From Isoetes taiwanensis (taxonomy: Eukaryota; Streptophyta; Lycopodiopsida; Isoetales; Isoetaceae), in NCBI GenBank assembly GCA_021234155.1, contig JAJEKV010000031.1:489614-553613 (forward strand): DNA of 64,000 nucleotides. The letters run 5' to 3'. The notes under the pieces are model-generated. The model was not told the origin of the DNA, made no database searches, and saw only the letters and a program-made list of their open reading frames with translations. The number at the start of each line of letters is the position of its first letter. Position 1 is the stretch's first letter. Of this stretch, positions 47,277-58,963 are shown piece after piece. The position numbers and the translations under genes are program-made.

Positions 47277-47545
47277 GTAGACCCATGATGACATCCCCCT
47301 CTGTGATGACCAAAGCCATGCCTATCTGTGGAGGGACTGGTGCCCGGCCCCGAGCGGGTCGTAAAGCTGTTGCAAGTACTGTACCCATTGCTCCGAGGTG
47401 ATGTTTCCTGTGGGTTGTACAGTCTTGCTCAATACTCTTCTCCAGAATGGCTTGGGATGCCGATCCAGGAGACTGAACATCTGTTGATGGTGCTCTGCGA
47501 AGAACTTAAGAAAGTGTTGTTGCTTGGGTAAATACTCATTCATTT
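47277..47545 (-). mobile_element. LINE, 5' part separated by the CACTA-like insertion
   Basis: The minus strand reads PFWRRVLSKTVQPTGNITSE and QWVQYLQQLYDP, the linker between endonuclease and RT in plant LINEs, then VITEGDVIMGLQ up to the GTA target site. It continues in frame into 39,985 and below. The 5' limit is not clear; no endonuclease was recognised, so the LINE is probably 5'-truncated near 47,545. Confidence 0.75.
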
Positions 47546-49591
47546 TTCTAAAGTTTTAGCTAGCATTTCAATTAAGATTTGGATTGAGATGGTTGAGGAG
47601 GGTCAGAGCCAAGAGGTTTGTATGCAACATATCCAAAAGAAATATATACATTATAAAATCCCAATTATATTGTATCCGTTTACATGCATCAACCTAGCAT
47701 CCTATTTTTTACTGATACTAACACTTATGATCCCTATCACTACTTGTGAGCTGCCCTTTAAACCAAACTATGATCGGGCATAAACATCAAAAAAAGCTAA
47801 CATGATTCATGCATTAGCAGGTCATATTAGTGCAGAACAATCAATCTCTTTGAGGACAACTACAAATCGAAAACTTTCATTGGACATGGAGGACATCCAT
47901 TGTTTAAGTCACTTTGATAGTTTTAAAAGTAATGGAAGAACTTCCAAAACTTGGGTTGAAGTTCTCATGCAATCCTACTTTTTAGAAAATCCTGCTTTGT
48001 TGAGTATTAGTTCCTACAAGGGAAGGAGTAGTGATGAAATGAAAATGCATTATTAAGCTTGACTCTGTTTTTCACATCTAAACTCTTTAGTTAGATATTT
48101 AAATAAGGAATCACCATTGACTATATCTACATCTTGTTAACCTTGTTGTTTCAATAGGACATATATGAGGAAAGCTCAACGTCTCAATAAATGAAGGAAT
48201 TTGTGTGTTTGAATTTATCTCTGGCCACCTTAGCATCTTTGTCAAATGCATCTACACAAAATTAGCAGCAAAGATAAATAACCATATATTTTAACACAAT
48301 ATTCATCGTGACAAGAGTATCATTGCCAAGGTTCACTTGACAAATATATTTTAAAATTGAAGAGGAAGCAATATGACCCTAGTGCTTTTCCGTTTTTGCT
48401 GATTTACCTTTAGACATAGAAGTACCCACTTTGCCTGGGCTCGCTGTTAATGGAAGAATCTGAAACAATCTTCTTTCCACTAAGACTATAGGCAGAGCAC
48501 TTCTTGCGATCAATAATATAGATGCATTATGTTCTCCATCTTTACATATATTGTCTTATATTTCTATCGTCCAAGGTTTGGATCTTTAACAGGTTACAAT
48601 AACCCAAGTAGAAAATCTAGTCTTTAAAGTGTGAAGATCAATGGCAAGTCCGACATCGCTGGCACCGATCCCCTATTCGAACTCCTATCTTTAGGTAATG
48701 ACTGGTGGATTATCAGCCACTAAAACTGAAATAAAATTACCAAATTTCTCAGGCAAGCCTAATTTTCTACATAAACTTGAGATCTCGCTCTCAAGAAGAA
48801 GAGAACAAAGAAACAAGCTTGTACATGGCACAAATAGAGAGTGATTTGTCGATCTGCATATGACAAATACAGATGAATAGGCTTTAGAAAAAGTCTGTTG
48901 CAGACCAATGCAGATGAAGAGGTTTGAAGAATACTGCATGAAAAGGCTTTTAAATTAGTTTATTGCAAACCAATGCAAATGAAGAGGCTTTTAACATTGC
49001 TACAGTAGTCAATGCCTCTACATTTAAATTTAAATATATCTACAATAAGGTGTACTAGTACAGGGCAGTGATATCAATATAGCCAAGGATCAGGGCAGTC
49101 TATGCTATTGATACATCAAAATGACATGATGACCTGTGGAAGGCAAGTATACAAAGCTTGTCAGACGACTTATCAAAGCTTGCAATTCAATTCCAGAAGG
49201 GAATTTTGTACCTAGAAGGTCAGCAGTGCAACTTTCCAAGCAAGGGGCACGCTAAAAGTAGGCAGCAGATGACCACTTAGTCTACTGATTGCTTTAAACC
49301 ACGATTCCATTATTTTGAAATTATTCCACTGTTCATTTTTTTTTATCTCGGGTTTTTTCCCTATGTTTTGAGCAAGAAATTGTGTCCTGTATTTTTTTTG
49401 AATATGAATTGGTGGCAATATTGCACCATTTATTGAGTGTGTTAGAAATTAGTGACAACAAAATCAAGGCAAAAAAATATAGTGTAGACTAGAAAGAGTC
49501 AAGGCCAAACTAATTTTGCATTAAAAAACATCTTGTATATTCATATAAATTATATACATGTACAAGTATTTTTACAAATCTGAGTACATTT
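47546..49591. other. Intergenic, no gene recognised
   Basis: No supported gene. A short direct repeat around GACCAATGCAGATGAAGAGG at about 48,905 recurs with changes at about 48,969. ORFs at 47,589-48,056 lack recognisable motifs. Confidence 0.45.
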
Positions 49592-50252
49592 TCATTGACA
49601 GTAATTTTTTACAACCAGATCATAGTTTGTAGGGTTTGCTTTTCCTTGCAAATCTGGTCTAACACTCAGGAAAGCAGGCACTGTAGGGGCTGATATGAGG
49701 GACTCAAACATCTGTAGTGTTTTTGCTGACATCCAATTCTCCTCATCTACATTATTTGGGTGCCATGTTGGAGGATTTATGTCGTTGTCTACGTTCAAGC
49801 AACACTTGATGGGGTCATCATCCACCAAACATATTTGCTCTTCTGGAAATCCTTCTATCACCTCCAAGGCCTCATGTATATTCTTGATGAAGATATTCTT
49901 TGCTCCATGTTGTGGTCGATGAACAATCCCACAATTATCTTGATCTAATATAATATAGAAATCAAAGTTCTTCAGCTCTGGAACAACTTCTTTAATTTCT
50001 AATATATTGTTTCGTAGCATGGATGACCATATACCAATGCTATAGCTCTGTCCTTCAGATGGCTCGACAATTTTGAACACCAGGTCTTGGATACACCCAT
50101 TTGGTCTTTGTCTCTAGAACCCCTCCAGGAAAAGGAGGTGCAGCACGGTACTCTACCTTGGAGAAGGACTTGATAAGAACTCCATTCAGGTCGAAGAGGA
50201 TAAGTTTGTTGTTATTTGAAGTAGTCTCCTCTTTGCACAACGCATATTTCAA
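49592..50252 (-). pseudogene. NLI/FCP1-type HAD phosphatase-like, copy 1
   Basis: It begins MKYALCKEETTSNNN and shows HAD motif I as LILFDLNGVL (DxN instead of DxD, as is common in plant relatives of this family), YPRPGV, the motif II region SIGIWSSMLRNN, and motif III CLVDDDPIKCC. The C-terminus ends NYDLVVKNYCQ. These proteins resemble CTD-like phosphatases, though the altered first motif casts doubt on catalysis. Two compensating small frameshifts near 50,060 break the frame. It starts about 95 bp after the end of the methyltransferase gene on the same strand. A related gene lies at 60.8-61.5 kb. Confidence 0.7.
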
Positions 50253-50346
50253 GTTAACAAATTTTTTTGATACTTAAGAATAATACAATCGCGCGACGCG
50301 CGAGACATGCTAAATAAATGATCCATATAAAAAAGATCCTTATGAC

Positions 50347-53300
50347 TTACTCTTTTGTGGGTGAAGTCGCCTTTTCTCCCATCCTGGATGTCCTATCTTC
50401 TTCTTCAGCTCTGATAGGACTAGGGTCAGTTTGTTCAGGAAGAACAGAAGTATTCTGTATATCTGGTTCCCATGGATTTATCTCAAAAATTTTCTCCTCT
50501 ACTGATACGGCCTTTGCCAACTCCTCCTGAATCTGTGGATCCATGATTGGTGGCGACTTTGGTGGTGGACTTCGTGATTCAGTTTCACTTTCCTCATCAG
50601 AGACAGTTTCTTCTGAAGTGCCATCCCTTGCATCCTCCTCCTCAGATTCTTGCTCTGCCTCCTCCTTTCTCTCCATCTTTGCATCGTTTTGACCTTGCTG
50701 ATTCTCCCTGTATGCTTGCTTCCCTTGATATATCAGATGATGCTTCTCCACATCAGGATAATATAGCTTCAAAAACACTTTCTGCTGCTCAATGGCCACC
50801 CAGCTTTGAACTTTTCTGTCATTGGCTAGAGCTTCATGCCCAACCCTACCATTGACAAAGTAGTCACAGACTAAGCCTCCCTTGGACACAAATATATCCA
50901 CGAGGTAGAAAGCCAAGTTCGAGCTTAGTCTGTACTTGTTCACTTCATCTCCCTTCAGGCCAACCTGTTTGTACTCTAATTCCTTCTCACATTCATCAAT
51001 GGCCAGGTTAGGGGTAAGCTCATCGGTCCAGAGGTAATTATCCAAGCTCTCCTTCTCTGTAAATCTGAGTATCGGCTCAGGAAGCTTTTGGGGACCATAC
51101 TTGTGTGCCTCGTAAACTGCGTCCTCTACTTTATTTATGATCACGTAAGTGATCATTGTTATGCCATGAGTACTTAACTGTTCTTAGCAGGCATCCCATC
51201 TATCAGCACCCCGTGGCGCACACTCATATTGGCCTCTATCTGAGTGGTGGCATGCAAGATCTTTGGATATTCCTCTGCAGGTTCAGACAGGAACACATGT
51301 GTGATGTACTCTTGGGTGGCCTGCTTGAGACAATTTGAGAGCATAGAGATGTAGTAGTCTATATCCTGAGGGTATGTTCGACAGTCTATCACAAACAATG
51401 AAGCTGTCTTTGGAATAGTCTGGGTGGCAACAACTAGAAAACCCTGACAGGACTTCACCATATAGGTTTTTTATACAGTCTCAGGAATGTCCAAGTCCCC
51501 ACTGACTTTGCACCTCAGCTCCACACGGACCTTTGATGGTAGATGGGCTGGTTTTTCCTTGTTCCTGGATTTATATGCTTGAATAAATCCAGGCGACCAC
51601 TTCGAGTACCTGAGCAGGTCTTCATCTGTTACTTTCATCATGTCCAAGATACCTTGCTCAGATAGGTTTTGTATTCCAAACATCTCAAAGAGCTCCTTTG
51701 AGATGGCCTCCCTCATGACACGGAGGTCTTTCATGGACTTGCAGGCCTCTGGAAAGGATGGTACCTCTTTAATTTTTGAGACCTTCTTCACAAAGAATTG
51801 TCCATCTATAACAGACTGGAGCACCTTGAGAATTTCTTCTTCCCTTAACGCCTGTGCACTCCTTAAGTCTGTAACTATAAAATCTTCAAGGGATCCTTTC
51901 TCAGGTTTCCCTGCTTTTCCTACAAGCCCTCCTGCTATCCACTTGTTCCACACCTCATTCCATTTGTCCCACACATGATCAGGACTGAACACTATGTGGT
52001 AGGAATCTGATGGGCCTTCCTTGGACTTCTTCTTATTGGTGCCAGTTTCCTCTTCCTCCTCTGCAACATCCTTCTTCTTTTGTATGATGACCTTGCTGAT
52101 CATCTTAATCATTTTCTCTTAAGAGTTGTCTTTCTTTTTCCCCTGCTTCTTTCTTTTTGAAATTGGACGGCCAAGCTCAATCCATTGATTTCTAGCTTGC
52201 CTCAATTGCATGGGATATGGTCTGAATAAAAATATAAAACCATAAGTTAGTACCATATAGATCTCCATTTCGCGCATCGCACGAGCATGCCAAAGAGAAA
52301 AATTAAAAAGCTTAGTCGCGCTATGCGCGAAACTGCAGACCAATGTTGGGCTGCAGTCTCGCCCGTAGTGCAAACTACAGAATAAGAAACAAAGGCACTT
52401 ACGAGTTGTATTGTACCACTCTTGCAGTTGTGTTCAAGTCTGCACTTATTGTAGTCAGTGCAAGTTGAGGAGTGTAATGACTAAGGATTTGACATTGCTT
52501 GTAACTGAAGTGCTCCCTGTACTCCTTGGCATCTATCTTATCCATTTTCTCTATAAGCGCCTTCGCTGCCTCAACTGAGTGCTGCCCGTCAATGACAATG
52601 TAGCGCACCGTGTCGCTCTTCCTTAGGTCATCCCATGGGTCAAAGCATGTTAGGGTGTACCACTTTTGGAACCTGCAAAAGTACATACACTAGGTACTTC
52701 AGAACTGGATATTTTCTCATTTTTATTTTTATTAAAACTAGTACAAAGGTCCAAAATAAAAGTCAAGGACGCATTAATATTCAAAGTTAAGATAAAGATA
52801 ATGCTACCGGAGACCAAAATATATATAAAAGTTCTAAAATGTAACTTTTATTGAGATATTACACGGGTATCCAGTACCCAGTCCTGGGTACCTTTTTAGG
52901 TACTTTTTTGGTCACTAAATAATACTTTTTAAGGGACACCCTAACATGCTTTTACCCCCATGCCTTCCATGGGTATGGCTTGTCATTGACTAAGTCTCAT
53001 GGTAGAACATCAGCTGGATTTGGTACTGTGGTGGGATATTCAACCATGGACTTCTGTATCCTCAGGGCATATTTGGGATCAAAGATCCTAGATATGAAAG
53101 ATGCTCTAGGAGATCTTATCAACTTGTCAATAGCTATCCTTTTTGTTACATCCAAACCAAGTGGATACCATTGCTTGAATTTCATAAGCTTGTCTACAGC
53201 ATGAACCCTTGATTTCTTTTCAATATCCGTTTCCTTCACTGGCTTTGGCAAAGGTACCAAGGGCAAAGTTTCTGACTCAAGTGCATCGCCACTACCACCA

Positions 53301-53838
53301 AAACCAGATAAGTAGAAGCTTGAAGATGGTTTCTTCTGCAAACTTCGTCGGACTGCAGATACTCCTTCACATACAGAACGAACTATATGGTGTGAGCCTT
53401 CAATGGGCCAGCCATAGTTTGTAACACCGTCTGCTGTCTTATCTGGCCTGAATCCATCTATATTTGTATTGTATTTGGAAATGCTGAGATTCTTCTTGGT
53501 CTTCTCTATTATGAAGACACAGATGTGGTCATCAAGCTCCTCGTATGAAAGGATCAACTCTACTTTTTTGAAGACCGCGTCTTTGTTCTCCCTTGAATGC
53601 AGGACCACGTCATACTTCGAGCATGCCCTGCTCACAGTAACATACCATTCAGACCCCTCACCAAAAACTGTCTCTGGCAACTTCTGGCTTAGTTCGCATG
53701 TTATGACTCTGCCGTCATCAATTAGCTTTATGCCAAGTGTTCGATCTATCTCCTTAGTCTCTTCTTGTACTACCTTGGGATCCTTCTTGGGTTTCTTTGA
53801 TGGTGCAGAAGTTGATGTAACTAGTGCTCTCTTGGAAG
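50347..53838 (-). pseudogene. ParB-like domain plus N4/N6-type DNA methyltransferase protein
   Basis: Exons by splice signals: from 53,838 (after TTTATTTTACAG) to about 52,956; 52,672-52,403; 52,221-50,347. Exon 2 holds YIVIDGQHSVEAAKALIE, the ParB/sulfiredoxin-type motif, and ISADLNTTARVVQYNS; exon 3 continues PYPMQLRQARNQWIELGRP and a Lys-rich stretch. Further on TASLFVIDCRTYP sits where N4/N6 methylases have DPPY, and LAFYLVDIFVSKGGLVCDYF followed by VNGRVG..AL and VAIE matches the AdoMet motif I region of this class. The C-terminal 130 residues are acidic. ParB-methylase fusions are best known from phages and plasmids. Defects: TAA near 52,120 and 51,472, a TGA near 53,000 (unless intronic), an off-frame exon 1-2 junction and a shift near 51,176. 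The first exon was not found. Confidence 0.65.
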
Positions 53839-54589
53839 CTGTAAAATAAATAATCAAGTTGGGTAAAAGCACGATGTGGTGTTCCAATTCGGCTGTCCCC
53901 CCTGTCCCCCCAAAATATGGCGTTGCATCCGCCACTTTTGTGGTATGAAAGTATAATTATGGCACCGCTCAACTGCCGTTATTTAAGAATGGAGTCCCAA
54001 TTTGTGGGGGAAATTCTAATTTCAAAAACTAAAATTCAAATTCCTATTCTTTGCCTATGTCTTGTTCTTTGGCTCCTGCAAGCTCCAATCCATTGTGGAT
54101 ATGGATGTCAATGAGGTAATCTGTCCAGAAACTGGCATTTCAGACAGGAGAAAATGAAGAAGAACCAAGGAAGAAGAAATGTTGAAGAAAAGACGTATGA
54201 GAGGAAAAGAAGAAGAGAAGAAAAATTGAGCTTGCGGAATTGGCGAGAAGGATCAGTTCATCAAGAAGTGCAAGCAAAGAAATGGCCCGTATTGTCCTTA
54301 ATTTGCTAAAGTCTTTCCATAAACGTAGACCAAAAGAATTGAGGATAGCATGAAGAAAGAAATTTTACTTGAGTTTTGAGGGATAAAACATTGGAAAAAT
54401 TCATAGGTGACTAATTAAAAGATTTGGAAGCCAAGAGCATCGTTATAAGGAGCCTCACGGGACTCCATGCGATCATTTGTCAAACTCTCTACCAGCAATG
54501 ACTGCCTAGCAGCCAAGAATAGCTGCCTTGCAATATCTGTACCATGCCGTGCAGATTCTGAAACAAGTGACAAAATCAGCTAGCAAGAT
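53839..54589. other. Divergent intergenic or 5' exon region between methyltransferase and transposase
   Basis: The two genes point away from each other across this interval. Basic, coding-like stretches occur on the plus strand (for example around 54,140-54,330), but frames are broken. It probably contains first exons and a shared promoter. Confidence 0.35.
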
Positions 54590-55193
54590 CTTAGAAAGGT
54601 ATTAGGTGTTCACCCAAGAAACCTGCAAAAGGCAAAGAAAAAGAGGGAAGAGATCGATTACAATGGTGGGAAATGGGTTTATTACAAGAGGGCTAAAAGA
54701 TTCGATGCAATTTCAGATGAACATATAGAAAAGATTCAAAATTTTTGGATTAAGAACACCAGAGTGTCTCCTAACACAAAGGATGTTAGAACTAGAAGAT
54801 TGGAGAGAAATGTAAGAGAAGAACATGCTGCCCACTATCTGGAGGAATCACAGGTTAGTTTATTTCTGTTATTCATGTTTTCTTAGTTATGGTGCTTAGT
54901 GTGGTGGTGCATGTGGCGGTTATTGTGTTGTACAGTGATTGTGGTGTACTGTATGCAGCATGTGAATTGTGTGTGTGTACAGTCTAAAAATATTTGAGAA
55001 TGACAGATAACTAACTGATCCTAAGAAGTACAAATTTTTGTTGAATAAAGACAAATTTTTGTCAGATTCAAGTACAGCTCTGTTGGAAAGTATAATATAT
55101 TAAAAAAGGAGCATATCTTACAAAATTTGGCTTTACAATATTTGGCTTTCCATTGAAAGCTCTGTACCCGAGAACTAAATTTACATGCATTTC

Positions 55194-55728
55194 CTAAGTA
55201 GCAGGAAATGCTGGTATGACTGGCTCGACTTCTAGTGCATCCAAAATTACTGTTTTCTGCAATAAAGCATCTAAGCTTTCTGCAGTCATCCCAGAATTTA
55301 ACAGGATCAGGTTTGCCAGTGCTTCCTGCATCCCCTGGTGGTAAGAACGCAACCGTGCCAGTAATTGCCGTTGTTGCTGACTCAGAGCGACCAAGTGACA
55401 GATAACAAATAGACTGGCTGCCTTTGCAGCAGCAGCATGTAACATAAGGTCATGGACCTTGTCTAAGAGCTCACTTCCTGTCAATCCGACTCCAAAAATA
55501 GCCATTGAAGGCCCAGCATCCAGTCTGCTGTATGGGTTTAGGGTAGCTTCGAATTCAGCAAAGAAGGTGGATTTAGGCATATCCACCTTCAGAGATTGGT
55601 CACGAGCCCTGGTTAAAGCATGCCGAAGGCCCTCCTCGCTCACTCTAGGTAGACCGTAGTGATCTCTGAACAACCCCTTAGCTATTGCCGGAATGAACTT
55701 GGAAGCTTGAGAATGAAACGCCAAAAAT
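55194..55728 (-). CDS. Unknown Ala/Leu-rich protein, last exon, inside the transposase intron
   Basis: An intact frame of about 177 codons follows a good acceptor (TTCCTGCACTAG at 55,729-55,740) and ends TAG at 55,194. It reads ASKFIPAIAKGLFRDHYGLP, then a mostly helical region with ELLDKVHDLMLHAAAAKAAS and QQQRQLLARLRSYHQGMQEA. No ATG at its start, so it must be a downstream exon. No family recognised. It could be cargo of the transposon or a host gene fragment. Confidence 0.4.
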
Positions 55729-55869
55729 CTAGTGCAGGAACATGATTTAGGGGATAGATCCTTTACTATTATTAGGAAAGGAATGTAATTATTATCAAGG
55801 TGTACGAATTTCAGAAATGTTATGAGAGCAGGCTAGGCAGATTTTTTATGTCAGACGAAATAGGATAAA

Positions 55870-56455
55870 AGTGATGTGATGTGATGTGTGGTGTGGTGTT
55901 GTGTGGTGTGGTGTGGTGTCGTGATGGTGTGGTGTGGTGTGGTGTGGGGTGCGTTATGTCTATGGTGTCATGTGGGTGTGCATGTTAATGTATGATATGT
56001 GGATTCAATTTTATTTATTCTCCCCCCTCACCCCACCACACCCCATCATCTATCCCACCACCATAGGATACCACCACATCTTTGCGACCACCACATTACC
56101 ACCACATCTTTGCGACCACCACATGCACCACATTGTCCATTATCACCACACTCCATCATATCCCACACCACACCCCTCCACCACACTCCACCACCACCAC
56201 CACACTCAACCATGTACCACACCACACCCCTCCACCATACTCCACCACCACCACCACCACACTCCACCACACCACATCACACCACCTCCACAACACCCAC
56301 ACCACCACCACCACCACCACACCCCACCACACCTCCACCACCACCACACCACACCACACCACACACCACCAATACCACCACACCCCACCACCACACTCCA
56401 CCACACTCCACCACACCACATCATACCACCACACACCACACCACACGCAAAAACT
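55870..56455. repeat. GTGTGG/CCACACC minisatellite
   Basis: TGTGGTG-type repeats at 55,870-55,965 are followed, after a short unique segment, by CCACCACAC-type repeats at 56,025-56,455, that is, in opposite orientation. Long Thr/His/Pro or Val/Trp/Gly ORFs here are artefacts of the repeat. Confidence 0.9.
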
Positions 56456-56850
56456 GTTAGGATGTGTATACCACACCAAACCATACCACCACAGAAGGTT
56501 TTTGCGTTCGCGTACGCGGTTTTCACTGTTTCGCGTACGCGAAAAAATTTTCGCGTACGCTTTCATGTTGTTTTCGCGTACGCGAAAATCTTCCGACGCC
56601 GGAAATTTTTTTTTTGCCGTATTTTTTACGTTTTATACGGCAAATATGTGCCGTATCATACAATTCATACGTATTCCGTATAAAACGTACAACGTATTGA
56701 ACCTATCCCTAGTGTGTGGTGGGGTGTGGTGTGGTGTGGTGTGTGGTAATGTACACAGCACTAAGGTGCTCGTTCTGGTGAATATGATGAGTGTGGTGGT
56801 ATGGTTTGGTGCATGATTTGGTGTGGTATACACATCCTAACAGTTTAGTG
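56449..56850. repeat. Inverted repeat enclosing a CGCGTACGCG palindrome cluster
   Basis: AAACTGTTAGGATGTGTATA followed by CCACACCAAACCATACCACC at 56,451-56,490 is matched by its complement at about 56,785-56,848. Between them lie three copies of TTCGCGTACGCG and one partial copy (56,505-56,590), followed by inverted copies of CCGTAT and ACGTTTTATACGG. The whole could form a large stem-loop. It lies in the transposase intron, about 15 bp before exon B. Confidence 0.75.
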
Positions 56851-58963
56851 TTCATTTCATGCAGATGCTATTGTTCAAGAGGTTCACGGACCAACATCCA
56901 GAAATTAAGATTCGTCTTCGAGCTTTTGAGAAGCTAAAACCCTAGTTTGTTGTGAAATTGAAGGACTTCAATAGTTGCTGTTGCATTCAGCACGTGAGGA
57001 TGCAAATGCTAGTGGATGGACTCAATGGGATGAGAACCAAACATCCGAAGAATTGCACTTGCACCTGCGATGTTTGTAGATTGCATGAACTTGGTCAATG
57101 CAGGGCACACCAACATAAAATTGCAAGTACGGGAAGCCTGTGGAGATCTATATTGTGTCCAAAGAGTGAATTAGATGAGTTTCACAAGAAGGCGTGCATC
57201 CTTGAAGATTGTGAGCTGTGTGGAATCAAGAAGTTTCAGACCTGTCCCATGGAAGAAAGTGGCAGTAACAGGAAAGTGAAATGGGAGTACATTGACTATG
57301 AAAAAGACAACGTCTCGAGTTCTGGTAGGAGACTGACTCATCAGTACAATGAGACAGAACCCAAGGAGCTTCTGGATAAACTGAAAGAGCGTCTAAAAAT
57401 CTCTCCACTGCATAATTTCAGGTACCAATGGCAGGCAAAACAATTTAAAGAGTTTCTGGAGAATCTCCCAGCAGATGCATGTCTTTCGGTAGTGGATTTT
57501 GCAGAGAACTATACATTCAAGGAACAAGAGAAGGTCCAGTCGATGCGCTGGGTCAATAACCAGATTACCATTTTGGTTCAAATAAGATATCAGTACGACT
57601 CAGTGGCAGATGAGATTATCAAGGAAACACATTACTATGTATCAGATGATAGGGAACATGATACTTTGTTCGTGCAACACTGCTTCATGAAGCACTACAA
57701 ATATCTGGAGCAGAAAGGAAGGGTGCCAAAGAGACACTATGTGTTTTCAGATGGTGCAGCATCTCAATTCAAGGCTTCTGGACCATTTTACTTTGTGGCT
57801 AGGTACACAAACGACACTGATGTCTATATGATGTGGAATTTTTTTGGTTCTAACTACGGGAAAGGTGAACACGCTGGTAAAGCTGCTGAGTTGAAGAGAT
57901 GGTTAAGACAACTGCAATTAAAATACAACAGCATAAAATTGGGTAATGCTCATGAAGTGGTAGAAGTTGTCGAAGAGATGTTTACTTGTGGAACATCCGA
58001 GTGGATGAACACATCTGAAACCAGTAAGAGGAAGCATATAAAAATGTTCTTTTCGGAGGTCAAGGTGGAGGATATAGATAGAAAGAAAGCATGGGGTGCA
58101 GAAAGGATTTTGGACACTAGGCAGATCCATTGTGTACATGCATTCAATCCTGAATCTCCATTGCCATTGCACACGAGGGAACTTTCATGCTTCTGCAGCT
58201 ATTGCTTGGATGGCATGTGGGACAGTGTGTGAACAAGCACTATGTTGATGATTGGAAACTTCACGTTATTGTACCATCCTCTAATGTGTATGCTGACATT
58301 GAGGACCGTAAATCCAGCAGATCCTTGTTCTCCTCCAATCCCACGATGTTAGCAGAGGCACTTAGAGTTGGTGATAATTTTGTTGTCATTGCTCCGAAAG
58401 GGAATGATGAGGGTTCTGAATTTTGGATTCTGATGTGCACAAAACCAAAATGGATAGTGGAGAAAGACTTCGAACTCAATGGAACATATGGTACCTCGCC
58501 AGTGATAGTGTCACAGAAGGTATGTATTACAAGAAGGGCGCAAGATCAATCGTCAGCTATGATCTTTGCAGTAAAGACGCCTTAGGCATAGTATTCACAA
58601 CACAGATCTGTGCAATCAGACTTCACATGCCACCAACTAAACGTCAAAACAGGACTGTATATAGGCTGGATACTTTAGATGAGGAGAAAATTTTATAGAA
58701 TTTACCCGAAGTCTTTTCTGATGATTATGAAATGTAAAACCATTCTGTAATTTTCAGAACTCATCTGAAGTTTTGTGCTTGAGCTGTGAAAATGAGTTTG
58801 TCTTGATTTCTTTTGAAGATTTGAATTCTTCTGAACACTTGATTCCTTTGTTTGTGAGATGAATTGAATATGAATTTTCATTCAAATGAATCGAGGTTAC
58901 AGTAACAATTATGTACATAAGAAAGATATACAGTGATTTTAAAGTACGAGGTGACTCATGCAC

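Larger units (their letters stand above)
54590..58698 (+). pseudogene. DDE-type transposase with Cys-rich zinc region, two visible exons
   Basis: Exon A (to 54,853, donor CAG|GTTAGT) reads LGVHPRNLQKAKKKREEIDY, IQNFWIKNTRVSPNTKDVRT and EEHAAHYLEESQ; exon B starts at 56,865 after TTTCATGCAG, in frame. Exon B contains many Cys (NCTCTCDVC, DCELCGIK), then VVDFAENYTF, HYVFSDGAASQFK and MWNFFGSNYGKGEHAGKAAE, which supply the likely D, D and E. This pattern is known to me from uncharacterised animal transposases and the wider KDZ-like group. A final Cys region (CFCSYC) and a folded tail end at 58,698. Defects: in-frame TAG at 56,943, a frameshift near 58,215 in a GT run and another near 58,490. The 2 kb intron holds minisatellites and a minus-strand ORF. 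Confidence 0.75.

Noticed and set aside
50347-53838. Stop-codon reassignment to explain in-frame stops
   Set aside because: All three stop codons are involved and normal plant genes in the window end in ordinary stops; transposon decay is simpler.
53754-53935. Start of the methyltransferase gene at 53,935
   Set aside because: The frame there begins with GTG and crosses a strong splice acceptor (TTTATTTTACAG at 53,839), so this stretch is more likely intron.
56030-56460. Long Thr/His/Pro-rich and Val/Trp/Gly-rich ORFs on both strands
   Set aside because: They are translations of the CCACAC/GTGTGG minisatellite in several frames at once, with no domain and no codon bias.
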